A stretch of 64,000 nucleotides of DNA, taken from assembly GCF_028736035.1 (NCBI RefSeq), contig NZ_CP117866.1:4588001-4652000 (forward strand), given 5' to 3'. Position 1 is the stretch's first letter. Each line of letters begins with the position of its first letter. Both the position numbers and the translations under genes were made by a program. The notes below the pieces were generated by a model that was given only the letters and a program-made list of their open reading frames with translations, was not told the DNA's origin and ran no database searches. This DNA comes from Streptomyces sp. T12 (GTDB lineage: Bacteria; Actinomycetota; Actinomycetes; Streptomycetales; Streptomycetaceae). Shown one piece after another: positions 36,080 through 44,101 of the stretch.

Positions 36080-37318
36080 TCAGCGGCCGCCTCCCGGTGC
36101 CCACAGCCCCTGTGGCGTCAGTCCCAGTAGCTCGATGGCGTTGCCCCGCACGATCCGCTCCACGACGTCCGCGTCCAGGTGCCCCATCTGCGCCTCGCCG
36201 ACCTCGCGGGACTTCGGCCAGGTGGAGTCGGAGTGCGGGTAGTCGGTCTCGTACAGGACGTTTCCGACGCCGATCGCGTCCAGGTTCCTGAGCCCGAAGG
36301 CGTCGTCGAAGAAGCAGCCGTAGACGTGGTCGGCGAACAGTTCGGACGGCGGGCGGTGGACCTTGTCGGCGACGCCGCCCCAGCCCCGGTTCTCCTCCCA
36401 CACGACGTCGGCGCGCTCCAGGATGTACGGGATCCAGCCGATCTGGCCCTCCGCGTACATGACCTTGAGGTTCGGGAAGCGTTCGAACTTGCCGCTCATC
36501 AGCCAGTCGACCATCGAGAAGCAGCAGTTGGCGAAGGTGATGGTGGAGCCGACGGCGGGCGGGGCGTCGGCGGAGGTGGAGGGCATACGGCTCGACGATC
36601 CGATGTGCATGGCGACGACGGTGCCGGTCTCGTCGCAGGCGGCGAGGAAGGGGTCCCAGTCGTCGGTGTGGACGGAGGGCAGGCCCAGGTGCGGGGGTAT
36701 CTCGGAGAAGGCGACGGCACGGACGCCGCGGGCGGCGTTGCGGCGGACTTCCGCTGCCGCCAGTTCGGCGTCCCAGAGCGGGATGAGGGTGAGGGGGATG
36801 AGCCGCCCCTGGGCGTCCGGCCCGCACCACTCCTCCACCATCCAGTCGTTGTAGGCCTGCACGCACAGCAGGCCCAGCTCATGGTCCGCGGCCTCGGTGA
36901 AGGTCTGGCCGCAGAAGCGGGGGAAGGTCGGGAAGCAGAGGGCGGACTGGACGTGGTTGACGTCCATGTCGGCGAGGCGGGCGGGGACGTCGTAGGACCC
37001 CGGGCGCATCTGCTCGTAGGTGATGACCTCCAGCTTGATCTCGTCCCTGCTGTAGCCGACGGCCGTGTCGAGGCGGGTGATCGGCCGGTGCAGGTCCTCG
37101 TACACCCACCAGTCGCCGATGGGCCCGTCGTCGCCGGGCCGGCCCATGACGGGCTTGAACCGGCCGCCGAGGAAGGTCATTTCCTTCAGTGGCGCGCGGA
37201 CGATGCGCGGCCCGGTGTCGAGGTACTTCTTCGGGAGCCGGTCCTGCCAGACGGTGGGCGGCTCCACGGTGTGGTCGTCGACGGAGATGATCAGGGGAAA
37301 CGTCGTCTCGGTGTCCAT
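36080..37318 (-). CDS. Amidohydrolase (PF04909-like)
   Basis: The protein of about 412 residues starts with ATG at 37318 or GTG at 37327. It shows SVDDHTVEPPTVWQDRL, CFPTFPRFCGQTF, LIPLWDAELAAAEVRR, MHIGSSSRMPSTS, FPNLKVMYAEGQIGWIPY and YETDYPHSDSTWP. These are the metal-site and active-site blocks of the ACMSD/2-amido-3-carboxymuconate decarboxylase-like amidohydrolases. Actinobacterial members of this group occur in aromatic or steroid degradation. A perfect CTGACG-GTC-CGTCAG operator lies 13-27 bases upstream of the GTG. Confidence 0.88.
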   Translation of the reverse strand: MDTETTFPLIISVDDHTVEPPTVWQDRLPKKYLDTGPRIVRAPLKEMTFLGGRFKPVMGRPGDDGPIGDWWVYEDLHRPITRLDTAVGYSRDEIKLEVITYEQMRPGSYDVPARLADMDVNHVQSALCFPTFPRFCGQTFTEAADHELGLLCVQAYNDWMVEEWCGPDAQGRLIPLTLIPLWDAELAAAEVRRNAARGVRAVAFSEIPPHLGLPSVHTDDWDPFLAACDETGTVVAMHIGSSSRMPSTSADAPPAVGSTITFANCCFSMVDWLMSGKFERFPNLKVMYAEGQIGWIPYILERADVVWEENRGWGGVADKVHRPPSELFADHVYGCFFDDAFGLRNLDAIGVGNVLYETDYPHSDSTWPKSREVGEAQMGHLDADVVERIVRGNAIELLGLTPQGLWAPGGGR

Positions 37319-37339
37319 GTCCGTCACGGTAGCGCCGAT

Positions 37340-37354
37340 CTGACGGTCCGTCAG
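37340..37354. promoter_or_regulatory. Operator CTGACGGTCCGTCAG, perfect dyad
   Basis: A perfect 6-3-6 inverted repeat lies between the amidohydrolase gene (minus) and the afsR-type gene (plus), close to the amidohydrolase start. It is one of the seven motif copies and one of three perfect ones. Confidence 0.75.
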
Positions 37355-37516
37355 CTATGCCGTCGGTCATGCGGGAGCGGGCACCGCCGTGCGGAGAGCA
37401 CGTGAGGACCTTGTGATATCCCGCGCGCCTGCCTGTGATCAGCTCCTCCACAGCTGACGCATCTGCCGGAACAAGGCAAACTGGCGGAGATGTAAACGGG
37501 TCCTAGGGGGACTGCG

Positions 37517-40492
37517 ATGGGCGGGGTACCGCGAGTGCCGGAGCAGAGGCGTCCCGGCTCCTCGGCAGATACGGCGGAGCCGGCCGAGCCGGCGGCGGCG
37601 CTGCGCTTCGGCTTGCTCGGTCCGGTGCGCGCCTGGCGCGGCGAGGAGCAGCTCCCCACCGGGTCCCCCCAGCAACGCGCCCTGCTCGCGGCCCTGCTGC
37701 TGCGCGAGGGCCGTACGGCGACCGCGGCGGAGCTGATCGACGCCCTGTGGGGCGAGGAGCCGCCCTCGCAGGCGCTGGCCGCGGTACGGACGTACGCCTC
37801 CCGGCTGCGCAAGGTGCTGGACCCCGGGGTCCTGGTGAGCGAGTCGGGCGGCTACGCGGTGCGGGGCCTGGCCGAGGGCGCGCTGGACCTGGCGGTGGCG
37901 CAGGAGCTGGCCACGGAGGGGGAGAAGGCCAGGAACTCCGGGGATCTGTGCCAAGCGCGCAAGGCGCTGGGGCGGGCGCTGGCGCTGTGGGACGGGGAAG
38001 TGCTGGCGGGGGTCCCCGGGCCGTACGCGGAGGCTCAGCGGGTCCGCCTGGAGGAATGGCGGCTCCAGTTGCTGGAGTCCCGCCTCGACATGGACCTGGA
38101 GCAGGGCTGCCACGCGGAGGCGGTCTCGGAGCTGACGGCGCTGACCGCGGCGCACCCGCTGCGGGAGCGGCTGCGGGAGCTGCTGATGCTCGCGCTGTAC
38201 CGCAGCGGCCGTCAGGCGGAGGCGCTGGCGGTGTACGCGGACACGCGGCGCCTGCTGGCGGACGAGCTGGGTGTGGACCCGCGCCCGGGCCTGAAGGAGC
38301 TCCAGCAGCGGATCCTGCAGGCGGACCCCGGCCTCGCGGCGCCGTCGGCGCCGGTGGCCGAGCCGCCGACGGCCCCGGTGCGCCCGGCGCAACTCCCGGC
38401 GACCGTGCCCGACTTCACGGGCCGTTCCGCCTTCGTCTCGGAGCTGAGCGAGGTCCTCGCCTCGGCCGAGGGCCGGGTGATGGCGGTGTCGGCGGTGGCG
38501 GGCATCGGCGGCGTGGGCAAGACGACGCTCGCGGTGCACGTGGCCCACCAGGCGCGCACCGCCTTCCCCGACGGGCAGCTCTACGTCGACCTCCAGGGCG
38601 CGGGCGCGCGGGCGGCGGAGCCGGAGACGGTCCTGGGCTCGTTCCTGCGCGCCCTGGGCACGGCGGACTCGGCGATCCCGGACTCGCTGGAGGAGCGGGC
38701 GGCGCTGTACCGGTCCGTGCTGGACGGCCGCCGGGTCCTGGTCCTGCTGGACAACGCCCGTGACGCGGCCCAGGTCCGCCCGCTGCTGCCGGGCATGGAG
38801 GGCTGCGCGGCGCTGGTGACGTCCCGGGTGCGGATGGTGGACCTGGCCGGTGCCCATCTGGTCGACCTGGACGTGATGTCCCCGGAGGAGGCGCTGTCCC
38901 TCTTCACGAAGATCGTGGGCGAGGAGCGGGTGGCGTCCGAGCGAGAGGCGGCGCTCGACGTGGTCGCGGCGTGCGGTTTCCTGCCGCTGGCGATCCGCAT
39001 CGCGGCGTCCCGGCTCGCGGCACGCCGTACGTGGACGGTGTCCGTACTCGCCGCCAAGCTCGCGGACGAGCGGCGCCGGCTGGACGAACTCCAGGCCGGG
39101 GACCTGGCCGTGAAGGCGACCTTCGAGCTGGGGTACGGCGCACTGGACGCGACCCAGGCCCGGGCGTTCCGGCTGCTGGGGCTGGCGGACGGGCCGGACA
39201 TCTCGCTGGCCGCCGCCGCGGCCGTACTGGACCTGCCGGTGGAGGAGACGGAGGACCTGCTGGAGTCCCTCGTCGACACCTCGCTGCTGGAGTCGGCGGC
39301 GCCCGGGCGGTACCGGTACCACGATCTGGTGCGGCTCTACGCGCGTGCGTGCGCGGAGCGGGACGAGTGGCCGCCGAGCGAGCGGGATGCGGCGCTGTCG
39401 CGGCTGCTGGACTTCTATCTGGCCACGGCCGCGGGAGTTTACGCGATCGAGCGGCCGGGGGATCGGTTGGTGGATCATCTGGCGGCGACCGAGTATCCAG
39501 GGCTGACGTTCGAGGACCGGCATCACGCTCAGGACTGGTTGTACTCGGAGGCCGTCTGCCTGCTCGCGTGTGTGCGTCAGTCCACAGCTCCCCACCAGTT
39601 GAGGCGTGCCGTCGACCTGCTCTGGCTGGCCATCGACCTCACCGAGTCGGGCGCGAACTCCAAGGAGTACGAAGCGACAGCGGCCTCCATGCGCGCCGCG
39701 GCGCACGCCGCCGGAGACCAACGGGCGCAAGCCCGGGCCCTCGTGACCCTGGCCAACGGCCATCACCTTTCGGGCAGCCACTTCGAGCTCGCGGATCAGG
39801 AGGCCGCCGACGCGGTGCAGCTGGCAGAGGCCGCGGGGGATCCGCTCCCCCGTTGCTGGGCGTCCAACATGCTGGGCATCATCGCGCTCTACCAGAGCAG
39901 GTACGAGGACGGCGAGACACACCTGACCCGCGCCATAGAGAGCTTCCGCTCCTGCGAGGATCGCCCGGGCGAGGCCAGCGCCCTGTGCAACCTGTCGCGG
40001 ATCCATCTCGCCATGGGGCACACCGACAGCGCGGTGTCCCTGGCCGAGCAGGGCACCGCCATGTACGACGACATGGGGCACGCGCTGAAGGGAGCCAACG
40101 GCCGGTACGCGCTGGGCCTCGCACTCACCCAAAGCGGTCAGCTGGATCAAGCCGCCGATCGGCTGGGGCAGGCGCTCGAAGTCTTCCAGGACAGCCGACA
40201 ACGCCTCTGGGAGGGTATGACCCTCTTCCGTCTCGCCGAGGTCGACCTGGCCGCCCTGCGCCCGGGGCAGGCCGCGGCCAACGCGGAACTGGCACTGACC
40301 GTGCTCCGCGGAATCGGCGGTGAGTGGCGGCGCGGCAACGTACTCACCGTGCTGGGGCGGGCCTTGAGCGGCATCGGGCAGACCGGTCGTGCTCAGGTCT
40401 GCTGGCAGGAAGCTCTGGAGATCTTCGAGGAGCTCAAGGCCCCCGAGGCCGAAGAAGTACGAGCACTGCTCCAGCCTCTTACCCTCGCCTGA
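37517..40492 (+). CDS. afsR: AfsR-type SARP transcriptional activator
   Basis: This 991-residue protein starts at the ATG at 37517 after AGGGGG. It has the order of AfsR from S. coelicolor (about 993 residues): an OmpR-type winged helix and BTAD (LRFGLLGPVRAW, AAELIDALWGEEPP, AVRTYASRLRK; 29-290), an NB-ARC ATPase (GIGGVGKTTLAVHVAHQA, P-loop about 329-337; LVLLDNARD) and C-terminal TPR units (640-980). AfsR is phosphorylated by AfsK and then activates afsS to raise antibiotic production. An AfsS-like gene follows and an AfsK-like kinase is 6.7 kb away, supporting the name. Confidence 0.9.
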   Translation: MGGVPRVPEQRRPGSSADTAEPAEPAAALRFGLLGPVRAWRGEEQLPTGSPQQRALLAALLLREGRTATAAELIDALWGEEPPSQALAAVRTYASRLRKVLDPGVLVSESGGYAVRGLAEGALDLAVAQELATEGEKARNSGDLCQARKALGRALALWDGEVLAGVPGPYAEAQRVRLEEWRLQLLESRLDMDLEQGCHAEAVSELTALTAAHPLRERLRELLMLALYRSGRQAEALAVYADTRRLLADELGVDPRPGLKELQQRILQADPGLAAPSAPVAEPPTAPVRPAQLPATVPDFTGRSAFVSELSEVLASAEGRVMAVSAVAGIGGVGKTTLAVHVAHQARTAFPDGQLYVDLQGAGARAAEPETVLGSFLRALGTADSAIPDSLEERAALYRSVLDGRRVLVLLDNARDAAQVRPLLPGMEGCAALVTSRVRMVDLAGAHLVDLDVMSPEEALSLFTKIVGEERVASEREAALDVVAACGFLPLAIRIAASRLAARRTWTVSVLAAKLADERRRLDELQAGDLAVKATFELGYGALDATQARAFRLLGLADGPDISLAAAAAVLDLPVEETEDLLESLVDTSLLESAAPGRYRYHDLVRLYARACAERDEWPPSERDAALSRLLDFYLATAAGVYAIERPGDRLVDHLAATEYPGLTFEDRHHAQDWLYSEAVCLLACVRQSTAPHQLRRAVDLLWLAIDLTESGANSKEYEATAASMRAAAHAAGDQRAQARALVTLANGHHLSGSHFELADQEAADAVQLAEAAGDPLPRCWASNMLGIIALYQSRYEDGETHLTRAIESFRSCEDRPGEASALCNLSRIHLAMGHTDSAVSLAEQGTAMYDDMGHALKGANGRYALGLALTQSGQLDQAADRLGQALEVFQDSRQRLWEGMTLFRLAEVDLAALRPGQAAANAELALTVLRGIGGEWRRGNVLTVLGRALSGIGQTGRAQVCWQEALEIFEELKAPEAEEVRALLQPLTLA

Positions 40493-40505
40493 CAAGGCAC
40501 GTACG

Positions 40506-40523
40506 CGTTCATCGTTCGTTTAT
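40506..40523 (+). promoter_or_regulatory. SARP-type heptamer direct repeats, probable AfsR site for afsS
   Basis: CGTTCAT (40506-40512) and CGTTTAT (40517-40523) are separated by four bases, giving the 11-bp period of SARP binding sites that overlap a -35 region. A weak CACTCT -10-like box lies at 40534-40539. The site sits 14 bases after the afsR stop and 174 bases upstream of the afsS-like start. A 25-bp near-palindrome (about 40584-40608) in the leader could form a hairpin. Confidence 0.6.
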
Positions 40524-40696
40524 CGCCCCACGGCACTCTTGTCGTGTCGATCCGTCGCGTCGGGGGGCAGGCGGGACGACCGGTGGCCGCACCTTAAGGT
40601 GTTGCGGCCCGGAGGTGACCGGCCCGGCGGCCCGCGGGGGAGTTGCCGGGCCGGTCCCACCACTCACCGCACCAAGAACATTCAGGGGAGCCAGTC

Positions 40697-40876
40697 ATGA
40701 GCAACGAGAAGAAGACGACCGCTGAGGCAGAGGCGACGAACACCGAGGCCGCCAAGGTGACCACGCTGAACAGCCACGCCACCAGCGAGCCGCTGAACAC
40801 CGTCCTCGCCGCCGACGAGGGCACCGGCGACGCCACCACCGACAACTCGCACGCCACCGGCGAGCCGACCAGCTGA
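40697..40876 (+). CDS. afsS: AfsS-like small regulator of secondary metabolism
   Basis: This 59-residue protein has a clear AGGGGAG site seven bases upstream of the ATG at 40697. It is acidic and Thr/Ala-rich with two repeats, TLNSHATSEP (about 23-32) and TDNSHATGEP (about 48-57). The spaced SHAT/NHAT repeats and size match AfsS (63 residues in S. coelicolor), whose gene lies just downstream of afsR and is switched on by AfsR. AfsS raises actinorhodin and undecylprodigiosin production by a mechanism that is not settled. The sequence is short, but position plus repeats make the call good. Confidence 0.8.
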   Translation: MSNEKKTTAEAEATNTEAAKVTTLNSHATSEPLNTVLAADEGTGDATTDNSHATGEPTS

Positions 40877-40895
40877 AGCCACATCCCACGGGGAT

Positions 40896-40932
40896 CGGCC
40901 GCGGCGGCTCGGAGGGGAAGCTGCCGCGGCCG
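40896..40932 (+). terminator. Hairpin after afsS
   Basis: A 10-bp perfect stem (CGGCCGCGGC at 40896-40905, GCCGCGGCCG at 40923-40932) with a 17-base loop starts 20 bases after the afsS stop. It is a likely terminator of the afsS message. Confidence 0.7.
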
Positions 40933-41095
40933 AGGTGCGTCCGCCGCAGCAACAGCCATCAGCCCCGATAAACTCTCATTGAGCTTCTTCGAGTTGGGCA
41001 TCGATCAGGTGATGGCCAGCGAAGGGCAACGAGCGAGGCCCCTGGGCTGTTGATCGAGATGTCTGACGTCTCAACCACATTGCTCGGGGGCCCCG

Positions 41096-41655
41096 TTGGT
41101 CATCCATCCTGCCGCACTCGACCTGCCGCATGCGCTCGTGGAGTGGGTCACCATGCTGATCGTCACCCGTGAGGGCGACCGCCGATGCAAGCTGCGCCCG
41201 TCTCAGCGTGCGATGGTGGCACTGGTGTACCTGCGCGAACACGCCACCCTGGCGAAGATCGCTGCCGGATTCGGGATCTGCGAGTCCACCGCCCACGCCT
41301 ACACCAGTGCGGTCGTCCACCTGCTCGCCGAACGAGCACCGGGTCTGCTCAAGGTTCTGCGCGAGAGCGACGCGGCCTTCGTCCTGCTGGACGGCACGCT
41401 CGCCGAGTGCGACCGAGTCGGCGACGGACGGGGCGACTACTCCCAGAAACACCGGCGCCACGGCGTGAACGTGCAGGTCGTCACCGACCCCGGCGGCCGG
41501 CTGCTGTGGCTCTCACCCGCCCTGCCAGGCCGCACTCACGACCTGACCGCCGCTCGCACCCACCGGATCATCCGGATCTGTGAGCGCCAGGGCGTTCCCA
41601 TCCTGGCCGATCTCGCCTACCAGGGTGCTGGCCCGTGGCTGACCACACCGGTCAC
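41096..41655 (+). pseudogene. Truncated IS5-superfamily (IS112-like) transposase
   Basis: The frame opens at a TTG at 41096 ([17 protein letters not shown]). It carries the N-terminal HTH ([24 protein letters not shown]), the first catalytic Asp ([13 protein letters not shown]), and the second ([17 protein letters not shown]). After LTTPV the homology stops at about 41655 and the C-terminal catalytic Glu region is lost. The frame then runs on without meaning, antisense to the PIN toxin gene. I saw no terminal repeats. The break lies at the 3' end of the toxin gene. Confidence 0.8.
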
Positions 41656-42047
41656 AGCGCGACGACTCGAACCCGCTCCCCGCAGAGCTTGGTCATGTCG
41701 TCCTCATCGGACGTGTAGAGCACGACATTCCCGCCGAGCCGCCCAGCGATCACGGCCAGCGCAGCATCGATGGCGTACTTGTGTCCGTGAAGCCCGGTGT
41801 CCCGCAGCAGCACGACCGCCTCCTCCGCCACGTCCCGCGTGACGGGCTCGACGACGATCCGGGACATCGCCCATGCCCAGGCCGCGTGCTGCACCTGACC
41901 GTGGTAGGCCTCGATCAGGGTCATGGAGCCGGTGACAACCCGGATGCCGGAGCGGTGCGCCTGCGTGAGCCGCGCGGTCATCCTCCGCTCGCGCCGGACA
42001 GCCCGGGAAAGAGCCTCACAGTCCAGCACGAATGTGCCGACGCTCAT
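41652..42047 (-). CDS. PIN-domain toxin (VapC-like)
   Basis: This 131-residue protein has the PIN acidic residues: the opening [29 protein letters not shown] and the end [11 protein letters not shown]. The frame begins with the ATG at 42047 that shares one base with the antitoxin stop (TGATG). PIN toxins are Mg2+-dependent RNases. The gene seems intact, although the truncated transposase abuts its 3' end. Confidence 0.85.
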   Translation of the reverse strand: MSVGTFVLDCEALSRAVRRERRMTARLTQAHRSGIRVVTGSMTLIEAYHGQVQHAAWAWAMSRIVVEPVTRDVAEEAVVLLRDTGLHGHKYAIDAALAVIAGRLGGNVVLYTSDEDDMTKLCGERVRVVAL

Positions 42048-42325
42048 CAGCCCGCCATCGGAAGGTGCGCATCACCGTCGGCCTCGCGTTCCGCGAAGTG
42101 GCGCTCGTGCCCCCGCAGCTCCGCCTCCGCCTCCGCAAGCTCGGTCTCGGTGAGCGGTCCGCCTTCTTCCTGCATCCAAGCGACCAGCTCTCCCAGCCGG
42201 TCCTGCTCCCGCTGACGCTCTATGGCCCGCGTGACGAACGCACTGAAGTTGCCCGCCCCCACCTCGCGCCGGATCTCCTCGGCGAGCTCCTCCGGCAGTG
42301 TCACAGTGTACTTCTTGGTTGCCAT
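42047..42325 (-). CDS. CopG/RHH-type antitoxin
   Basis: This 92-residue protein starts at the ATG at 42325 (MATKKYTVTLPEELAEEI) after GGTGAG. The start TKKYTVTLPEELAEEIRREV is a ribbon-helix-helix dimerisation segment, followed by an FVTRAIERQR helix and an acidic Glu-rich C-terminal tail that probably neutralises the PIN toxin. It is coupled with the toxin by a one-base overlap. Such pairs commonly autoregulate. Confidence 0.85.
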   Translation of the reverse strand: MATKKYTVTLPEELAEEIRREVGAGNFSAFVTRAIERQREQDRLGELVAWMQEEGGPLTETELAEAEAELRGHERHFAEREADGDAHLPMAG

Positions 42326-42440
42326 ACCACTCACCATACCGCCGCCACTCGCGACTGGCCCCCCTCGCTCCGGCTCTGCACGTGCTGGTCGGCAAAGCGG
42401 CGCGATACCGACCGCCCTCGAACCCCTCACCATCACGGGC

Positions 42441-44006
42441 TCACGGCCGGCTCCCCGCCCGCCCCCGCAACTCCCCCTTGACCACCTTCCCGCTCGCGTT
42501 CCGCGGCAGCTCCCCCAGGAACTCCACCACCCGCGGCACCTTGTAGTTCGCCATCTCCCGCCGCGCCCACGCGATCAGGTCGTCCCCGGTCAGCACCGCC
42601 CCCGGCCGGCGCACCACGTACGCCTTGCCGGCCTCGCCCAGCCGTGCGTCCGGTACGCCGATCACGGCGACCTCGGCCACGTCGGGGTGCACTCCCAGGA
42701 TCTGCTCTATCTCCGCGGGGTAGGCGTTGAAGCCGCCGACGATGAACATGTCCTTGATGCGGTCGGTGATGCGCAGGTTCCCCGCCGCGTCCAGCACCCC
42801 CACGTCCCCCGTCCGCAGCCAGCCCTCCTCCGTCAGCACCTCCGCCGTCGCCGCCGCGTCCTCGTAGTAGCCCCGCATGACGTTGAAGCCGCGGACGAGG
42901 ACCTCGCCGGGCTCGCCGGGCGGGGCCTCGACGCATACCTCCGTGCCCGGGATCGCGCGGCCCGAGGTCGAGGCGATGACCGACGGGTCGTCGCCGCGCC
43001 GGCACATCGTGACGATGCCGCCGGCCTCGGAGAGGCCGTACGCCGTGAGGACCGTCTCCACGCCCAGCTCCCCGCGCAGGCGTTCCACCAGCCGCAACGG
43101 CACGACCGCCGCGCCGGTCACGACGAGCCGCAGCGCGGAGAGGTCGTGCGTGTCCCTCGCCGGGTGGTCCAGCAGCGACTGGTGGAGGGTCGGCGGGCCC
43201 GGCAGTACGGACACGCGTTCCGCCGCGATGTTCGCCAGGGCCGTGGTCACGTTGAACACCGGCTGGGGGATCATCGTGGCGCCCCGCATCAGACAGGCGA
43301 TCACCCCGGCCTTGTAGCCGAAGGTGTGGAAGAAGGGGTTCACGATCAGATAGCGGTCGCCCTGCCGCAGCCCCGCGAGGTCGCTCCACACCTCGTAGGC
43401 ACGGAGCGTCTGCGCGTGGGTGATCACCGCGCCCTTCGGGCGGCCCGTCGTGCCGGACGTGAAGACGATGTCCGACGGCCAGGAGCCCTCCACGGCCCCC
43501 GCGCGCGCCCGCACCTCCGCCTCGCCCACCCCGTCGCCGCTCGCCAGGAAGTCCTTCCAGGTACGGAAGTCCGCCGGGGCGTCGTCCGACAGCACGACCA
43601 CCTGCCGCAGCTCCGGCAGCCCCGGCCCCTCCGCGACCGCCCTGCGCAGCGACGCCACGTACGAGGTGCCCAGGAAGGTGCCGGTCACGAAGAGCAGCCG
43701 GGCCCCGCTGCGGCGCAGCACGTCCGCGGCCTCCGTGCCCTTGAACCGCGTGTTCACCGGCACGAGCACCGCCCCCGCCGACACCGCGCCGAGCGCCGCC
43801 ACGATCCAGTCCAGCGTGTTCGGGGCCCAGATGCCGACCCGGTCGCCGGGCGCGATGCCGTTCGCCAGGCAGGCCGCCGTCGACCGTTCGACGCGGGCGC
43901 CGAGTTCGCCGTACGAGATCCGGGTCCGGCCCTCCACCACCGCCTCGGTGTCCGCGTACCGCTCGGCCGCGCGGCGGACCAGCTCCGGGATGCTCTGCCA
44001 TTCCAC
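42441..44006 (-). CDS. FadD3-like acyl-CoA synthetase
   Basis: This 521-residue AMP-forming ligase has FTSGTTGRPKGAVITHAQTL (about 162-182), the NPFFHTFGYKAGVIACL and VLPGPPTLHQSLLDHPAR blocks, AYGLSEAGGIVTMCRR, and the C-terminal TGDVG, RITDRIKDMFIVGGFN and catalytic NASGKVVKGELR. These blocks are close to FadD3 of Mycobacterium tuberculosis, which activates a steroid C/D-ring propionate (HIP). Exact substrate use here is inference. Two CTGACG-type dyads lie upstream, and the divergent lipid-transfer operon shares them. Confidence 0.9.
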   Translation of the reverse strand: MEWQSIPELVRRAAERYADTEAVVEGRTRISYGELGARVERSTAACLANGIAPGDRVGIWAPNTLDWIVAALGAVSAGAVLVPVNTRFKGTEAADVLRRSGARLLFVTGTFLGTSYVASLRRAVAEGPGLPELRQVVVLSDDAPADFRTWKDFLASGDGVGEAEVRARAGAVEGSWPSDIVFTSGTTGRPKGAVITHAQTLRAYEVWSDLAGLRQGDRYLIVNPFFHTFGYKAGVIACLMRGATMIPQPVFNVTTALANIAAERVSVLPGPPTLHQSLLDHPARDTHDLSALRLVVTGAAVVPLRLVERLRGELGVETVLTAYGLSEAGGIVTMCRRGDDPSVIASTSGRAIPGTEVCVEAPPGEPGEVLVRGFNVMRGYYEDAAATAEVLTEEGWLRTGDVGVLDAAGNLRITDRIKDMFIVGGFNAYPAEIEQILGVHPDVAEVAVIGVPDARLGEAGKAYVVRRPGAVLTGDDLIAWARREMANYKVPRVVEFLGELPRNASGKVVKGELRGRAGSRP

Positions 44007-44030
44007 GATAGGCCTCCCCGAACTCAGTAG

Positions 44031-44045
44031 CTGACTACCCGTCAG
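44031..44045. promoter_or_regulatory. Operator CTGACTACCCGTCAG (one mismatch), fadD side
   Basis: This 6-3-6 dyad has one mismatch in the left arm and lies 25-39 bases upstream of the FadD3-like start. The centre-to-centre distance to the next site (44058) is 27 bases. Confidence 0.6.
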
Positions 44046-44057
44046 ATTAGCTGTAGC

Positions 44058-44072
44058 CTGACGCCCTGTCAG
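44058..44072. promoter_or_regulatory. Operator CTGACGCCCTGTCAG (one mismatch), lipid-transfer side
   Basis: This 6-3-6 dyad has one mismatch in the right arm and lies 30-44 bases upstream of the lipid-transfer gene at 44102. With 44031 it forms a pair between divergent operons. Confidence 0.6.
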
Positions 44073-44101
44073 CAGCCTGTCCGCAGCGCGGAGGTGTGCA
44101 C

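Noticed and set aside
37439..40495. A 1018-codon minus-strand frame opposite afsR
   Set aside because: It mirrors the afsR codon pattern and lacks any motif, while AfsR domains are clear on the plus strand.
41064..41075. TCTGACGTCTCA near the transposase start, resembling the operator motif
   Set aside because: The right arm is missing; no dyad is formed.
40976..41461. A minus-strand frame opposite the truncated transposase
   Set aside because: Shadow frame; the plus-strand transposase has clear DDE blocks.
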